Shown here one piece after another: positions 53,721 to 64,000 of a DNA stretch of 64,000 nt; position 1 is the first letter of the stretch, and each line of letters opens with the position of its first letter. The stretch is taken from positions 94,900,301 through 94,964,300 of the forward strand of contig JAYESD010000005.1 of the NCBI GenBank assembly GCA_036927565.1, given 5' to 3'. Made by a program: the position numbers and the translations under genes. The notes below the pieces were generated by a model. That model was not told where the DNA came from and did not search any database. It saw only the letters and a list, made by a program, of their open reading frames with translations. The DNA comes from Tuctoria greenei (taxonomy: Eukaryota > Streptophyta > Magnoliopsida > Poales > Poaceae).

Positions 53721-56700
53721 TGTAAAAGCACACTTTTCGGAAAACAAAAACGCAAAAAAATGTGAAATTAAAATTTTTGAAAGTGGAGTTGGAAATCAAA
53801 ACTCACATGTACTATGTTAGTTAACCAATGTTCACTAAAAATAGGAACATGTTAAAATTAAAGCCTTAACTAGAATATTCCACATAAAAGATTAACAATT
53901 CGAATGTTAATTAAAACTCAAGTTCCAACATCGACTTGAGCAACATCATGGAGTTCCCAGCTACATTGATGATGTATAGTATCTTCGAGAACTTCCATCC
54001 TTATCTTTTGTTTGGACCAGTGAGAATAATATCATGGGTGGGACCCACTTATCAGGTGGCCCACCAGTCAACTCTCATCAAACGTCGTTTGGTTTTCTCT
54101 TCTGCTCGTTCTTATCGGGAACCATCTCGATGGGTGTGCCAATGATGCTTCACGCACAAGCTTGTTTTTGAGGCTGTCCTTATCATCGATCTGGGCAGTA
54201 CTCATGTGCTTTCTCTCTCTCTCTCTCTCCCTCTGCTTCGACGCGTGGCACTAATTAGAAAATTGTGTCAGTAAGGAATAAAAATCAAACTAAGCTCCTG
54301 TTCAAACTTAGTCAAATTGTGAATTTGAGTTGCCCAATAAATTCTTCATAATTAAAAAAATTACACTGCCATGTTTTTTTCACAATTTTTGAAGGCCATT
54401 TACTATTTAATTCTACATGTGCATTGAAGGGCATTGGAGTTCAAATTTGTATTTGAATTCAAATGAAACCTGGTCAATTGTGGAATTAAATTTCAGAATC
54501 TGATTATACAGATGTGATTTGGCCTCTCCACAAGAATCTAGAAATTTTGGATCGAATGTGTTTAGGGTTTTAATTACAACAGAAGAACAGTAATTCGAAG
54601 ATGAATTCAAAAGTCAAGTTTGAATTTCATGTATGCCACTTAGTCAAAATTCAGAGTTTTGTGGGCTCTAACCGTTTTTAGATGTAGATTAGTTTCCCTA
54701 TTACCCTTAACCAGATTGAACTGAATTGGGTGGAGATAATTGCAGCTGAATTGAGGGGATAAGGGGGAGCAAGTGGTGGGGCCCACATGTCATGTTTATC
54801 TTGAGTGGCAGAAAGTCGAGTTTGCTTCTTCCTCCCGGCTCTACTCCACGACGCTCTTACTGAGCGCCCCGACCTCCCTTCTGGCCCCGCGCTCTTCCCT
54901 CCCTAACGCCGCCACACAGTCTCCCGGGCGCCACCTCCCACGCTGCTGCGGTGCTGTCTGTCTCTCTCCGCTGGTGTGCGTCTCCCTCGCGGCGCTCTAG
55001 CCGCCACGGCACCACCCCACGTCGGCCGTCGTTTTGGCTCCCGATGACCGCCGCCGCCGTGTCCGTCTCCACAAGACGACCGCACCATGGCCGCTTCTCC
55101 TTCTGCTGCGCGCTCGCCGAGCCACCCAGCACTCCCTTGTCACACCTCCTCCTCGCCGCGCATCGTGCGCCCAACGCCGGTCGATACTCCATGTCGCATC
55201 TGTGTCGTCCACCCTTGCCGCACCTCCTCGCACCACAACAACGTTCGTCCTCGCACTCTACCGCAGTAGCTCTGCCCGCTTGAACCCTCGCCCACAAAAC
55301 ACTCTTGCTCCCTGCTCGTCGCGCCCAACCCTCGCCATGCCCACGCCCATGCCAGTAGCATGGCTCTGCTACCGTGCTCATTCCCAGTTCCTACACGCGC
55401 ACCACACTGCCTCGTGTTGCCCTGGCCCCAGCAGTGCTTCCGCTGCTACGCCTTGCCAGCGCCTCGCCGCATCATCTCCGTGCCGTTCACACTGCCATCC
55501 GCCAACCATTCGCGCTGTATGCACCGTGTTCCAACCTCACGGCACAGCTGCAGCGTTCACTGGACACTTCCTTAATATGCATGCGACTCCGATACTCTTA
55601 GTGTACACTCCGTGTGTGTACCCGTGTTGATTCGACATGTACTGGTTCGATGCCATCGCCTTCTTGACGTCATTGCGATGTTCTAAACCGTGGCAGTGTC
55701 CTAGTAGTGAAGCAAGGTGTGTATGTGATGCAAAGGATGCGGGAACACATTGATGATGCATTGGCGGTGACAATTAGGCCAAGGTTGGCTCTAATTTGTG
55801 AAGAATTGGTCGAGACAGTGTTGCAGCCTAGGTGTTTGATGAAATATTTACAAGGAAAGAACCAACTTTGTTGATGTTCAGAGCTGGTCTGTGATGCAGG
55901 GGTAGGGTGATGTCGCAACCGACAAGCCTAAGTGCCAAGATGCTCATTGAATTATGATGAAGTGATGGAATCAAGAACACAACCAAGATATTCAGTGAAA
56001 TGCCTACAAGATGAGCATGCTTATAAGGATAGAAAGGTAGTGTGACTAGTGTTACGTAACCCTGCACATATGGTTTATTGACGGGGATGACTACATGGTC
56101 ATTCATCCTGTTGTACTTCTGTCTTGATGTCTCTTCCTTGACTTAAGCTCCTTATCGAGGGTTCATCTAATTTTTGTAGATTCGTTAATATTCGTTCTCA
56201 TCATAGAAACCTTAAGAAGTTTAGATGATCCAGTCCTCTATAGTTACTAGCAACCTTAGAATTGATTCCTTACAACACGAAGGTAATGTAGAGTAAGAGT
56301 CTTAGAAAACTTAAGGAAAAATCATAATAAGTTCCTCTTAAGTCCATAGAAATTTTGTGGATCGTCTCTTAGTCCTTAGACGACTTCAATTCTTCAGTCG
56401 AACACCTAATCAATCCAACACTTCCACACCAGTCAGTCTCAGCCTTCTCGAGTGGCATAGCTCCAAGTGTTAAGTGAATAATGGCATTGCATGCTTTCAT
56501 TGCACCTTCCAATTCACATCTCGACACTACTATGACCACTTGACTCCATCTTTTGTTTATCCATACAACAGAGGCATACCTCTTCCTCCTATTTAATCTC
56601 ATCAGTCTTAGTGTTTGGTTTAACTTGTTTAATCTAAAGTATAGTTACAATGTTTACTTATATGCATTTTATGTCGATAGGAATGTGATAATAGGTGATC

Positions 56701-58210
56701 AACTAGGAGTTATGCTTGGAGGAGAAGGCCAGGGTGCCTGTCGTGAAGTTACTTGGCGGAGTCCCGAAAGAAGACCACTGACCATTGACATTTAATCGAG
56801 TCGCAAACTAAGGCAAGCCACAGTTTGCATCTAAGCGCTATTTCAAAGTTTATATTTGTATCACTTATGTCTAGGATGATTTTGTGCATTAAGGCTAAGG
56901 TGCTTGTTACTCCACTTGCATGACCCGTAAATCCCAGCCCGACGAGTAGAAAATGCCATGCTTATGTTTTTAGGAATCCGGTAGAAGTCGAGTAGTTGGA
57001 ATCTACTTCCGAGATAGGATTTTATCACATGGGATAGATTTGAGAAAATAATGGTTTGTAAATATGAATTGGAGACCGAGCAGCGGGATAGGATGCAGCG
57101 AGACATGGTCTCACGTGCCTAGCCCTGCTTGTGTCAATTGAGGACCGATCCGTGTGCGACCTTGCTGGACAAGTTTGAACAGTACCGGATGCATACTGGG
57201 CATATGGAATCCAGGAAACTGATGTAACTTGATAACTTGGATGTCAGGGCATAGCCCATTGTCGATAGGGGTGGGCTAAGGGTAGTAAGCTGTAAATTCG
57301 CCGACGGGCACGGACACGCTCTGTGCAGGAACCTTATGCCGAGATGGTGGGACCGGTTCAACGTTTGAGTTCTCTTGTGATAGGTGGCTGCGTATGACGT
57401 GGTGACGAGCATGGCACGCTCCTTAGGCACGGTCGTATGTGACGTGTTATTCAGGTGTGTCCTGATTACAATCACCGTCCCTCGCGGTTTTTTGAGTACC
57501 GCTTGTTCACTGTGCTGTAACGTATAAATACTGAAGAAGCCAGAAGAATATGATGTATTGAATTATAATTATTTTGCAACCTTGTGTGGCTTAGAGATAG
57601 CACAATTAAAAGTTTACACTTAACTTTTAATAGCATTATGTGCTTTGGGCATGACATATCATCAACAAAGCGTTTCTTGTTTGATTGTGAAGTCTACGAT
57701 GTGTCGTGCCTAAGGAATGTCATTTCCTACTTAAAACATGACTATAAGGATCCACTTGTAGGCGAGCTATTTATGCTATTCCTTACCTATGGATAGACTT
57801 TACCTTGCATATGTCTAGTGAGACGGGTCAGTATTGCTGAGCCTTATGCTCATGTTTGCGCTTTAACAACTTTTGCAGGTATTAGTTTATTTCTGCTGCT
57901 CAGGTTGTACATGAGACCTCGAGGTGTCGAGAAGAATCTCGTGTGGACCACGCCGCTGCTAGATGATCATCATGTAGCTAGTGAGAAGCGTCCTAGGACA
58001 TGGACGTCTTCTCTCACGCTTAGATAGGTGAGAATATGTGTATGTAGTTCCGCTGCGTGTGTACCTCTATTGTACACTATTTTGTAAAATTATATTTATG
58101 AAATGAAAACTTTGTATGTTTTGGTAATTCTTTTATTGTGTGCTGTTAGGTGCCGCATCGCACAGCACCACCCAATGAGATCCTTGGACGTCGGGACCCT
58201 GGTCCCCACA
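53721..58210 (+). repeat. 5' LTR of family-X copy 3 (4.49 kb)
   Basis: It starts TGTAAAAGC and ends GGTCCCCACA. The start is fixed by LTR 2 at 63583. The end is fixed by the primer-site-like motif and by the ends of copies 1 and 2. It has a (CT)n tract at 54209-54232, an AT-rich stretch, a GC-rich block (54773-55600) and the conserved 3' third (56740-58210). Frames in the GC-rich block occur on all strands and are not credible genes. Confidence 0.75.
54209..54232. repeat. (CT)n microsatellite
   Basis: An interrupted CT run of about 24 bases lies within the LTR, between GTGCTTT and CCTCTGC. Confidence 0.9.
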
Positions 58211-58213
58211 TAC

Positions 58214-58226
58214 ATGCTAGCAGTGC
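58214..58226 (+). promoter_or_regulatory. Degenerate primer binding site
   Basis: TGCTAGCAGTGCT aligns with TGGTATCAGAGCT at 10 of 13 bases, in the position where copy 1 has TGGTATCGGAGCT. The following TCATTGAGAATAGCACGC is shared with copy 1, so the alignment is secure even though the site is damaged. Confidence 0.6.
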
Positions 58227-59440
58227 TTCATTGAGAATAGCACGCTTGAAAAGAGCCTATTTTCGAAAACTCCAAAGTAGTCGAGTGAGGATTAGCTATA
58301 TGCCCATTAAGAAGTATAACTAGTATACGTTATAAAGGTGGTGAACTAACTTACTTGTTATATTGTTCTGTAATGACGCTCCGTCTTCAAGGTAAGAGGT
58401 AAGGTATGCCACCGAGAGCGAATCAATCTTGGTAAGCTCTGCATACGAGATGTGGTATGTGATGTTTCCGTGGCTTTGCACAGAAAGTTAATATGAGTCT
58501 CTGAAGCTTTTTATAATTCTGAGAACATATGACACGCGATACCCCAGCGTGACACAAAATTAGTGGGAGACCCCGTCGGGTGGTGGATAACCCGATAGTA
58601 TGTATCTCTAGAACTATTCATGTTCTATGGGAGCATGCAAAACACGTATTCCTGAGCATGTATAAGACGGTTTGTGCAGGAGTCTCTGCTGTACATACAT
58701 AGTACAACCATGTACCTCGAGACATGACTTCGCTCGAGGGCGACTCACACCAGAGTCGTATGCATTTACTTTCATATATATTACTGTGACTACCCGTCGT
58801 ATTTACCCGTGCCGCCCTTGTGGTGTGAAGGAGTGAAAAGGGATTGTTTGTATTCTGCAGCTACACTTACTACCGCAGCGACCCGTGTAGAACACGTTTG
58901 CGAGTGAACAAAACTAGGGCCACCTATAGTCGCATCCGGATATACCGGTTAGATTTTTTTACTTTGGTGAGGCATTTAGTACCGGCATTATCACATTTCA
59001 TATTTGACCAGACCCCACGACAGAATGGATGCATTGTGTTTGAAGTCCGACTATTAGTTGCTGGTATGTTTGGACTTGTGTCATTTGTTATTGGCTCAAG
59101 AAAAGTATAGAACCAAGATTCTTTGTTTCTTGCTGAAGTTTGATCAACTTCGCTGGGTTGCAATCTTGGTTAGTTGTTAGAGAACCTATGGTTATGCTAT
59201 ATGGTTAAGAAGATCTTCAAGTCCTCTACGACTTTTTCCTTGGACAATTTGGACAGAAAAGCACTTTGAACCGGTCCAAATCCTTGAAAACCAACATTTA
59301 TCCACCTCCTTGATCTCATGAACTAGCCTTAGTGTTTTTACTACATTCTTCCATATAAAACTCTCCTTGACCCTTGCGATACAGTTTTGGAAATAGGGTA
59401 AGATGTCCTCCAAGATGGTCATGCGAAGTGTCTTCCAATT
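58227..59440. other. Non-coding interior of family-X copy 3, first part
   Basis: No gene is recognised. The 88-codon frame at 58844-59110 has no domain. The sequence is not obviously repetitive within the window. Confidence 0.55.
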
Positions 59441-61340
59441 CGGCACTTAGCAAATTCCAATCCTGAGTTGAAGTTGGTACACTAGGTAGCTGCGACCAGC
59501 TCTATTCAGATTTTGGGTGAATTTCATAGAGCCATATCTCCTAGGTTATTCAACCAATCTAGTTGTATGTTATTCGGTTGGAAAGGTTAGGAAGTCCTCT
59601 AGATGTTTCCTGTTCATCTCGACAGCAACCTCCATTGCTAATCCAATCCAAAAGTCTAATTCTTAAACTCTGTCGAAGCTGGACCAAATCTGAAACTGTT
59701 CTGAGCCTTTGACTATTTTAACCATAACTCATTGTAGACTTTGCCAATGAAGGTCCATAATACCTGGTTGGAAAGTGTATAGAGTCATCTATAATTTTTC
59801 CACTGAAATCCAGGTCAGAATCCTCATGTAACGCACGGAAAAACTCGAAGTTACAAACTCTAACAAATCTGGACAAGATCGGGACAGATCTGTATATGGT
59901 TACGATTTCAACCATAACTCGTGGTAGAATCGTTGAATAACTTCGTGTAATACATTTCCGGAAACCTTGCGACCTCTAAAACAAGTTTGTAATATAACTT
60001 GCTGTCAAATTTTGATGTTCTCTACCTGGAAATCAGTTACCAAATCAGCCACAACAAATAAAGTCCAGTCAGAATTTTGTTAGAAATCTGGGCACATAGT
60101 CCAATTTCAAAAATCCATATCTCTGCAACCAGAATGCATATGGAGGCAAATAAATACTTTTTAGAAATCTTGGAGGGCCTTCTCTAAATCTTCTGTTGAA
60201 CTCCAAACCAGAAAACCACATGAAGAGGATGAAAAAGCACTCTAACTACAACTGTTGCTGTTCTGGGCTTTAGTGGATCAGCATCTGTATTTTTGCCACA
60301 TCTGTTTACCGAATACTCTTCTAGGCCTTTGTGATACATTTTAGGAAAGGGAAGAATCTATTCTAACATTTTGTAGTTCAAAGAATTTCCAAATTCGGTA
60401 CAGAATTATTTGAAATAGGGAGTTGAAACTGGTACTCTATGCTGGTACTAACTACACTATTCAGATTATCACTGAACTTTGAACTGGCATATCTTCCAAT
60501 CTAGAAATGTAAACTAGGCAAGTCTATACATTTATGGAAATCTTAAGGAATCCTCTATCAAGTATCTATGTGACTCTAAGGCTAAATCTCATAATAACTG
60601 GGTTTACATCGAAGTATCGTTTAAGGTGTATTGGCAGTTCAGAATCTTGCAGGTTTGTATTCAGTTATGGTTTTGATCTTAGTTTCGACTAGAATCATCG
60701 GATGACTGTGTGTCGTACATTTCCGGAATCAGGAGGATGTATGCAACAATTTTTGCAAATGTTGATGTCTATATATCTGAAAACTGTGGACAAGATCAGC
60801 CATAGACAAAATAGGTGATGTCCAAATTTTCAGAAAAACTGTCAACTTGCAAAGGCAATATCTCCTCAACCAGAAGTTCTATGAGGTCAAATGAATACTC
60901 CTTGGAAAGCCCTAAAAGTACTCTACAAGTTCTCTATTCAAATCCAGACCTAAAAATGTAATCTACCTATTCTAAATTGAGTTTGAATGCAAAGTTGTCA
61001 ATCTGAACTGAACATCAAATTCTGAATGCTGAAATTTTAGCAAATCTTAAAAATGCATATCTCTTGAACAAGAACTGATATGAAGACAAATAAGTACTTT
61101 GTGGAAATCTTATTACAGTGTATAAAACTTTCTCAATAATAATTTCTCCAGATTTGAGATAGAACTGTATGGAAACGTTGGATCAAAAATGCTACTTTTT
61201 ATGCAAGTTCTGCTGAAAATGCCAGAAAATTCTGCCAACTTTATAATAGCATAACCTGCAAACTAGAAATGATCTAGGAGCAAACCAATACTTTTTATAA
61301 AGCTATTGAAGGGTACTTTAACTTTGTTATTCACCTCAAG
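59441..61340. repeat. Ten diverged tandem units of about 190 bp
   Basis: A CATATCTC or CATAACTC anchor recurs at 59533, 59723, 59913, 60116, 60297, 60488, 60679, 60856, 61056 and 61250, a mean spacing of 191. Each anchor is followed by AACCAGAA- or TAGAAT-like words, then (T)TGGAAA, then CTCTA. Units at 59913 and 60679 share ACATTTCCGGAA; units at 60116, 60856 and 61056 share AACCAGAA...GGCAAAT-like blocks; units at 59533 and 60488 share CTATTCAGATT. The units are strongly diverged and encode no protein. Confidence 0.78.
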
Positions 61341-62284
61341 ATCTGATTTTGCCATTAACTGGATCAAAATCGAGTTTGCGTCCAGACTGATCATTGGTCA
61401 CAACAGCTTGGCCAGTTTGAAACATTTGGGTTTGTTTAGCCATTCGGTTCCCGATTTCAACTCTAGGAGTGTCGTAACAAACCAAGAGTTGGGGCTCAAC
61501 TATTTACCAAGTAGAATGGAGTGTTTAACTCATTTGAAGCTCTTTTCCCTGGATAGACATACTAGTGTTTGATTTATATGACTTGTCACATCAACCCTTG
61601 TGATTTTGAGCACAAGTCGCAATTACTCAAGTTGTATCTTGTCTTCCCATGAGGATTGTTTGAGGTACGCTTCGACATCCTGGTTCAAAACTTTAAGGGG
61701 GGAGGTGAGCACTCAAGTAACTGTAGTGTTCAACTAGCACTCTTTGGCACACTGAGATGTGTCAACGACAAAACAAACAAGTGAGATTACATCTTCAAAA
61801 GGATGCAACCTCCACCACCAGATTGAGTTACTCTAAGAAGAGTGTGACTTCAACTCCACTAAAGTGATCAAAAAGTATATCTGTTCCTCCTAACTGATCG
61901 AAGCGAAGGTTAAGTGAAGTATCACTAGAGATGTGTCTAGTGATCTCGACCAGGTATCTAGGGATAACCTTCAACATATAGTTAGTTGTTTTTATTTTGT
62001 TGAAGATACTCCTCAAGTCAACAGGTACCTCCAAGACTTAGATGAATATGCAATTAAGTTGATTAGAACATGAACAAGCTTTTGAAAGATAAAGACCGTG
62101 GTGTACTTTCCGCGTTCCTTGTAAATGCCTCTTAAAAGTGAATTTCTTGATCGTGGTCGAGCCATGTAAGAGACATCACCTGTTGAGTGTCTTTCACGAC
62201 AACGGTATTCAATCCTTGCAAACCATCATACAATACTTGAGTTTGTGTGTGTGGTTCATTTAGTCTTGCTCAAACTATAAAAGC
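61341..62284. other. Non-coding interior of family-X copy 3, middle part
   Basis: No gene. A second purine tract, AACTTTAAGGGGGGAGG, at 61690-61706 resembles the true polypurine tract at 63568 but is not followed by an LTR. Confidence 0.55.
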
Positions 62285-62294
62285 TACTGCACCC

Positions 62295-62392
62295 TACATG
62301 TGCACCATTTGCAGCATACATGTGCACCATTTGCACCATACATATGCACCATTTGCACCATACATGTGCACCATTTGCACCATACCATGTGC
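62295..62392 (+). repeat. 22-bp minisatellite, 4.5 units
   Basis: Units of TACATGTGCACCATTTGCAC plus CA start at 62295, 62317, 62339 and 62361, with a partial fifth. Each contains TGTGCACC, which is part palindromic (GTGCAC). Units differ at one or two bases, so expansion is fairly recent. Confidence 0.92.
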
Positions 62393-63530
62393 ATATTCAT
62401 TGCACTAGACAACATATGACATATCATGAAGCATCACTACCAATGAAGTACGAATGATATAATGCATGATAATTCTAAAATTCAGAGCAAGTATGCACTT
62501 CCATTCAGACTATTCCAAGGTGTCTAATGACTACAATCATTTCACCATCTTCATTTGACTTCTTATATGGTTGATCTCTCTTTCATTAAGTGATACCTGG
62601 GCAACCGATCACTCAACCTCCCTTGCAACTAAATAGACAATTGAACTTCCGTCCTTGACTTGTTTAGGTTCAATTGCTTTGATTGTTGCAATTATACCGT
62701 TATTCATCATGTGATCACCGGTAGATGATCAACCTTGTACAATCTATAATTCTTATTACTCGCAAAGGTTCAGTTTGATTATCAACCTCGTGAAACTCCT
62801 TGAAGTTCCTATAAATTCTTAACTTGGTATATGGTAACCTTGATACCTTGATAACCTTGTAGTTACCATATAATTGAGTTCTTTGTTGTGTTGGGAGCAT
62901 GTGAGGATACTGAATCCATAAATCTTCAAATGACACCGCGAAGAGTCTTCATCTTCTATGTCTATCATTTGAAGATGTTGATATACTCAAAAGCCTTGTA
63001 GTCGCCATATCTTCAGTATTTCTGTTGTTTGATCACATAAGAGTGTTTAGTGCTTTGCTAATATTATGCTATAGCTAAGGGATCCTATGGTTGACTAAAC
63101 ATCAAACGAGGTTAATGATTGTTGTTTAACCTCGTAAACCATATTAACTCATGTCAGGGGAAATACCACATTGAGTTGTAAGAACCTATGCAAAATCAAG
63201 CAAGCAACCAAGAATCAATGCATAGATAGTCTCAAACTAGCGAGGTGACCTAGAGAAGCAAAGAACAAGTGATGATTATTCAAGTCAAGACTAGGATAGG
63301 ACAAGCGATAGAAGTTCAGTAACAGACGTGGAAGTTTTACGACGTGATATTGTAATGTCGAGCATCTGTCAAGATTTTCAACCTGAAGATTGGAATCACC
63401 AAAAGTAAACTTTAGAATTTCATAAGATGCCTTAAGATAATCACTACTTCGTAGAACCCAAGTCTTTAAGGGCATTGTCATTTTCCTTAGTCAATGACCC
63501 TCTTGTACGGATCGTTCCCTACTCGTTTCT
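62393..63530. other. Non-coding interior of family-X copy 3, last part
   Basis: No gene. GTAGTTACCATAT, AACCTTGTAG and AACCTCGT words recur between 62790 and 63150 without regular spacing. Confidence 0.5.
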
Positions 63531-63582
63531 GATGTTCTACTTGATAGAATCTCGGGACAAGATTCCTTTAAGGGGGAAGGAT
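63531..63582 (+). pseudogene. pol: Remnant of the pol C-terminus and polypurine tract
   Basis: The frame reads IESRDKIPLRG just before the LTR. The gag-only Tekay element has ESRGQDSF at the same place, and such an ESR-GQ/DK motif ends the polyprotein in Tekay-like elements. CTTTAAGGGGGAAGG (63567-63581) is the polypurine tract, directly followed by the LTR start at 63583. Confidence 0.6.
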
Positions 63583-64000
63583 TGTAAAAGCCCGCTTTTC
63601 GGAAGAACAAAAACGCGAAAATGCGAACTTAAAAATTTTGAAAGTGGACTTGGAAATCCAAACTCTCATGTACTATGTGAGTTAACCAATGTTCACTAAA
63701 AATAGGAACTTGTTAAAACTTAAAGCCTTAACTGGAATATTCCACATAAAATATTAACAATTCAAATGTTAATTAAAACTCAAGTTCCAACATCGACTTG
63801 AGCGACATCATGGAGTTCCTAGCTACATTGATGATGTATAGTACCTTCGAGAACTTCCATCCTAATCTTTTGTTTGGACTAGTGAGAATAATATCATGGG
63901 TGGGACCAACTTTTCGGGTGGCCCACCAGTCAACTCCCATCAAACGTCGTTTGGTTATCTCTTTTGCTCGTGCTTATCGGGAACTATCTCAATGGGTGTG
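63583..64000 (+). repeat. 3' LTR of family-X copy 3, first 418 bases
   Basis: Collinear with 53721-54139. Differences are scattered substitutions, for example AAGCCCGC against AAGCACAC and ACTTTTCGGGTGG against ACTTATCAGGTGG. The rest lies beyond the window, so the target duplication (left flank AGTAG, 53716-53720) cannot be tested. Confidence 0.9.

Larger units (their letters stand above)
53721..64000 (+). mobile_element. Family-X LTR element, copy 3 (LARD-like, second LTR cut by window end)
   Basis: LTR 1 (53721-58210) and the head of LTR 2 (63583-64000) share TGTAAAAGC at their start and stay collinear for all 418 bases visible. The 5.37-kb interior has no gag or pol. It has a primer-site-like motif, a 190-bp tandem array, a 22-bp minisatellite, a pol C-terminus remnant and a polypurine tract. 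Very large LTRs with a non-coding interior match the LARD type. The pol remnant and the polypurine context point to a Tekay/Del chromovirus origin. Confidence 0.82.

Noticed and set aside
54773..55630. Several long frames (up to 198 codons) in the GC-rich part of the family-X LTR
   Set aside because: Open frames overlap on both strands with Pro/Ser/Arg-biased composition and no domain, as expected from GC-rich LTR sequence.
61690..61706. Polypurine tract and LTR boundary inside family-X copy 3
   Set aside because: The purine run is similar to that at 63567 but no LTR start follows.
62295..62392. CRISPR-like array
   Set aside because: Head-to-tail 22-bp units without spacers: an ordinary minisatellite.

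Overview
This is eukaryotic nuclear DNA, almost certainly from a grass. The signs are a Stowaway MITE with the grass-typical CTCCCTCTGTTCC end, a Tat-lineage Ty3/gypsy element with an antisense ORF, a Tekay-like gag-only element with more than 3 kb of LTR, a CACTA element carrying TNP2 and TNP1-like genes, and an L1-type LINE. I find no credible host gene. The whole window is nested, mostly decayed transposable elements, as expected of intergenic or pericentromeric heterochromatin. Species cannot be named from sequence alone.

Layout. 1-11100: a minus-strand LTR (family X) interrupted by a complete gag-only LTR element at 1010-10034 (TSD AAGTT). 11100-14150: unassigned sequence, then a GRF-type zinc-finger gene between two clusters of GTCCAC/GTGGAC palindromes, a possible DNA transposon. 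14153-14918 and 16705-17473: two near-identical hAT-type elements with 8-bp TSDs. 15848-30961: an L1-like LINE with a 15-bp TSD. It is broken by the second hAT element and by a reverse-oriented, coding-free copia-type element (21394-28277, TSD CAGGA) that holds a striking array of covarying hairpins. 31389-37290: a CACTA element (TSD CCT) with dead transposase genes and a triplicated 238-bp repeat, followed by a truncated second CACTA end, a 202-bp MITE and a Stowaway MITE. 39017-51230: a minus-strand Tat element with a 3' LTR, plus-strand antisense ORF (split by another hAT-like element), integrase, two RNase H regions, reverse transcriptase, protease and gag. All of its genes are mutated and its 5' LTR is missing. 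51440-52854: a plus-strand family-X LTR fragment. 53721-64000: a plus-strand family-X element with a 4.49-kb LTR. Its internal domain is non-coding and built partly of a diverged 190-bp tandem repeat, and its second LTR runs off the window.

How the parts relate. None of the elements looks able to move by itself. The gag-only Tekay element, the coding-free copia element and the family-X element have intact ends, primer sites and polypurine tracts but no pol, so they must have used enzymes supplied in trans. The LINE and Tat copies have lost catalytic residues. Nesting gives a relative age order: family-X LTR before the Tekay element; LINE before the second hAT copy and the copia element; Tat before the hAT-like insertion at 42501. 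The most unusual signals are the hairpin array in the copia element, the 190-bp array in family X, the palindrome-flanked GRF gene, and a 42-bp palindromic repeat expanded between reverse transcriptase and RNase H in the Tat element.
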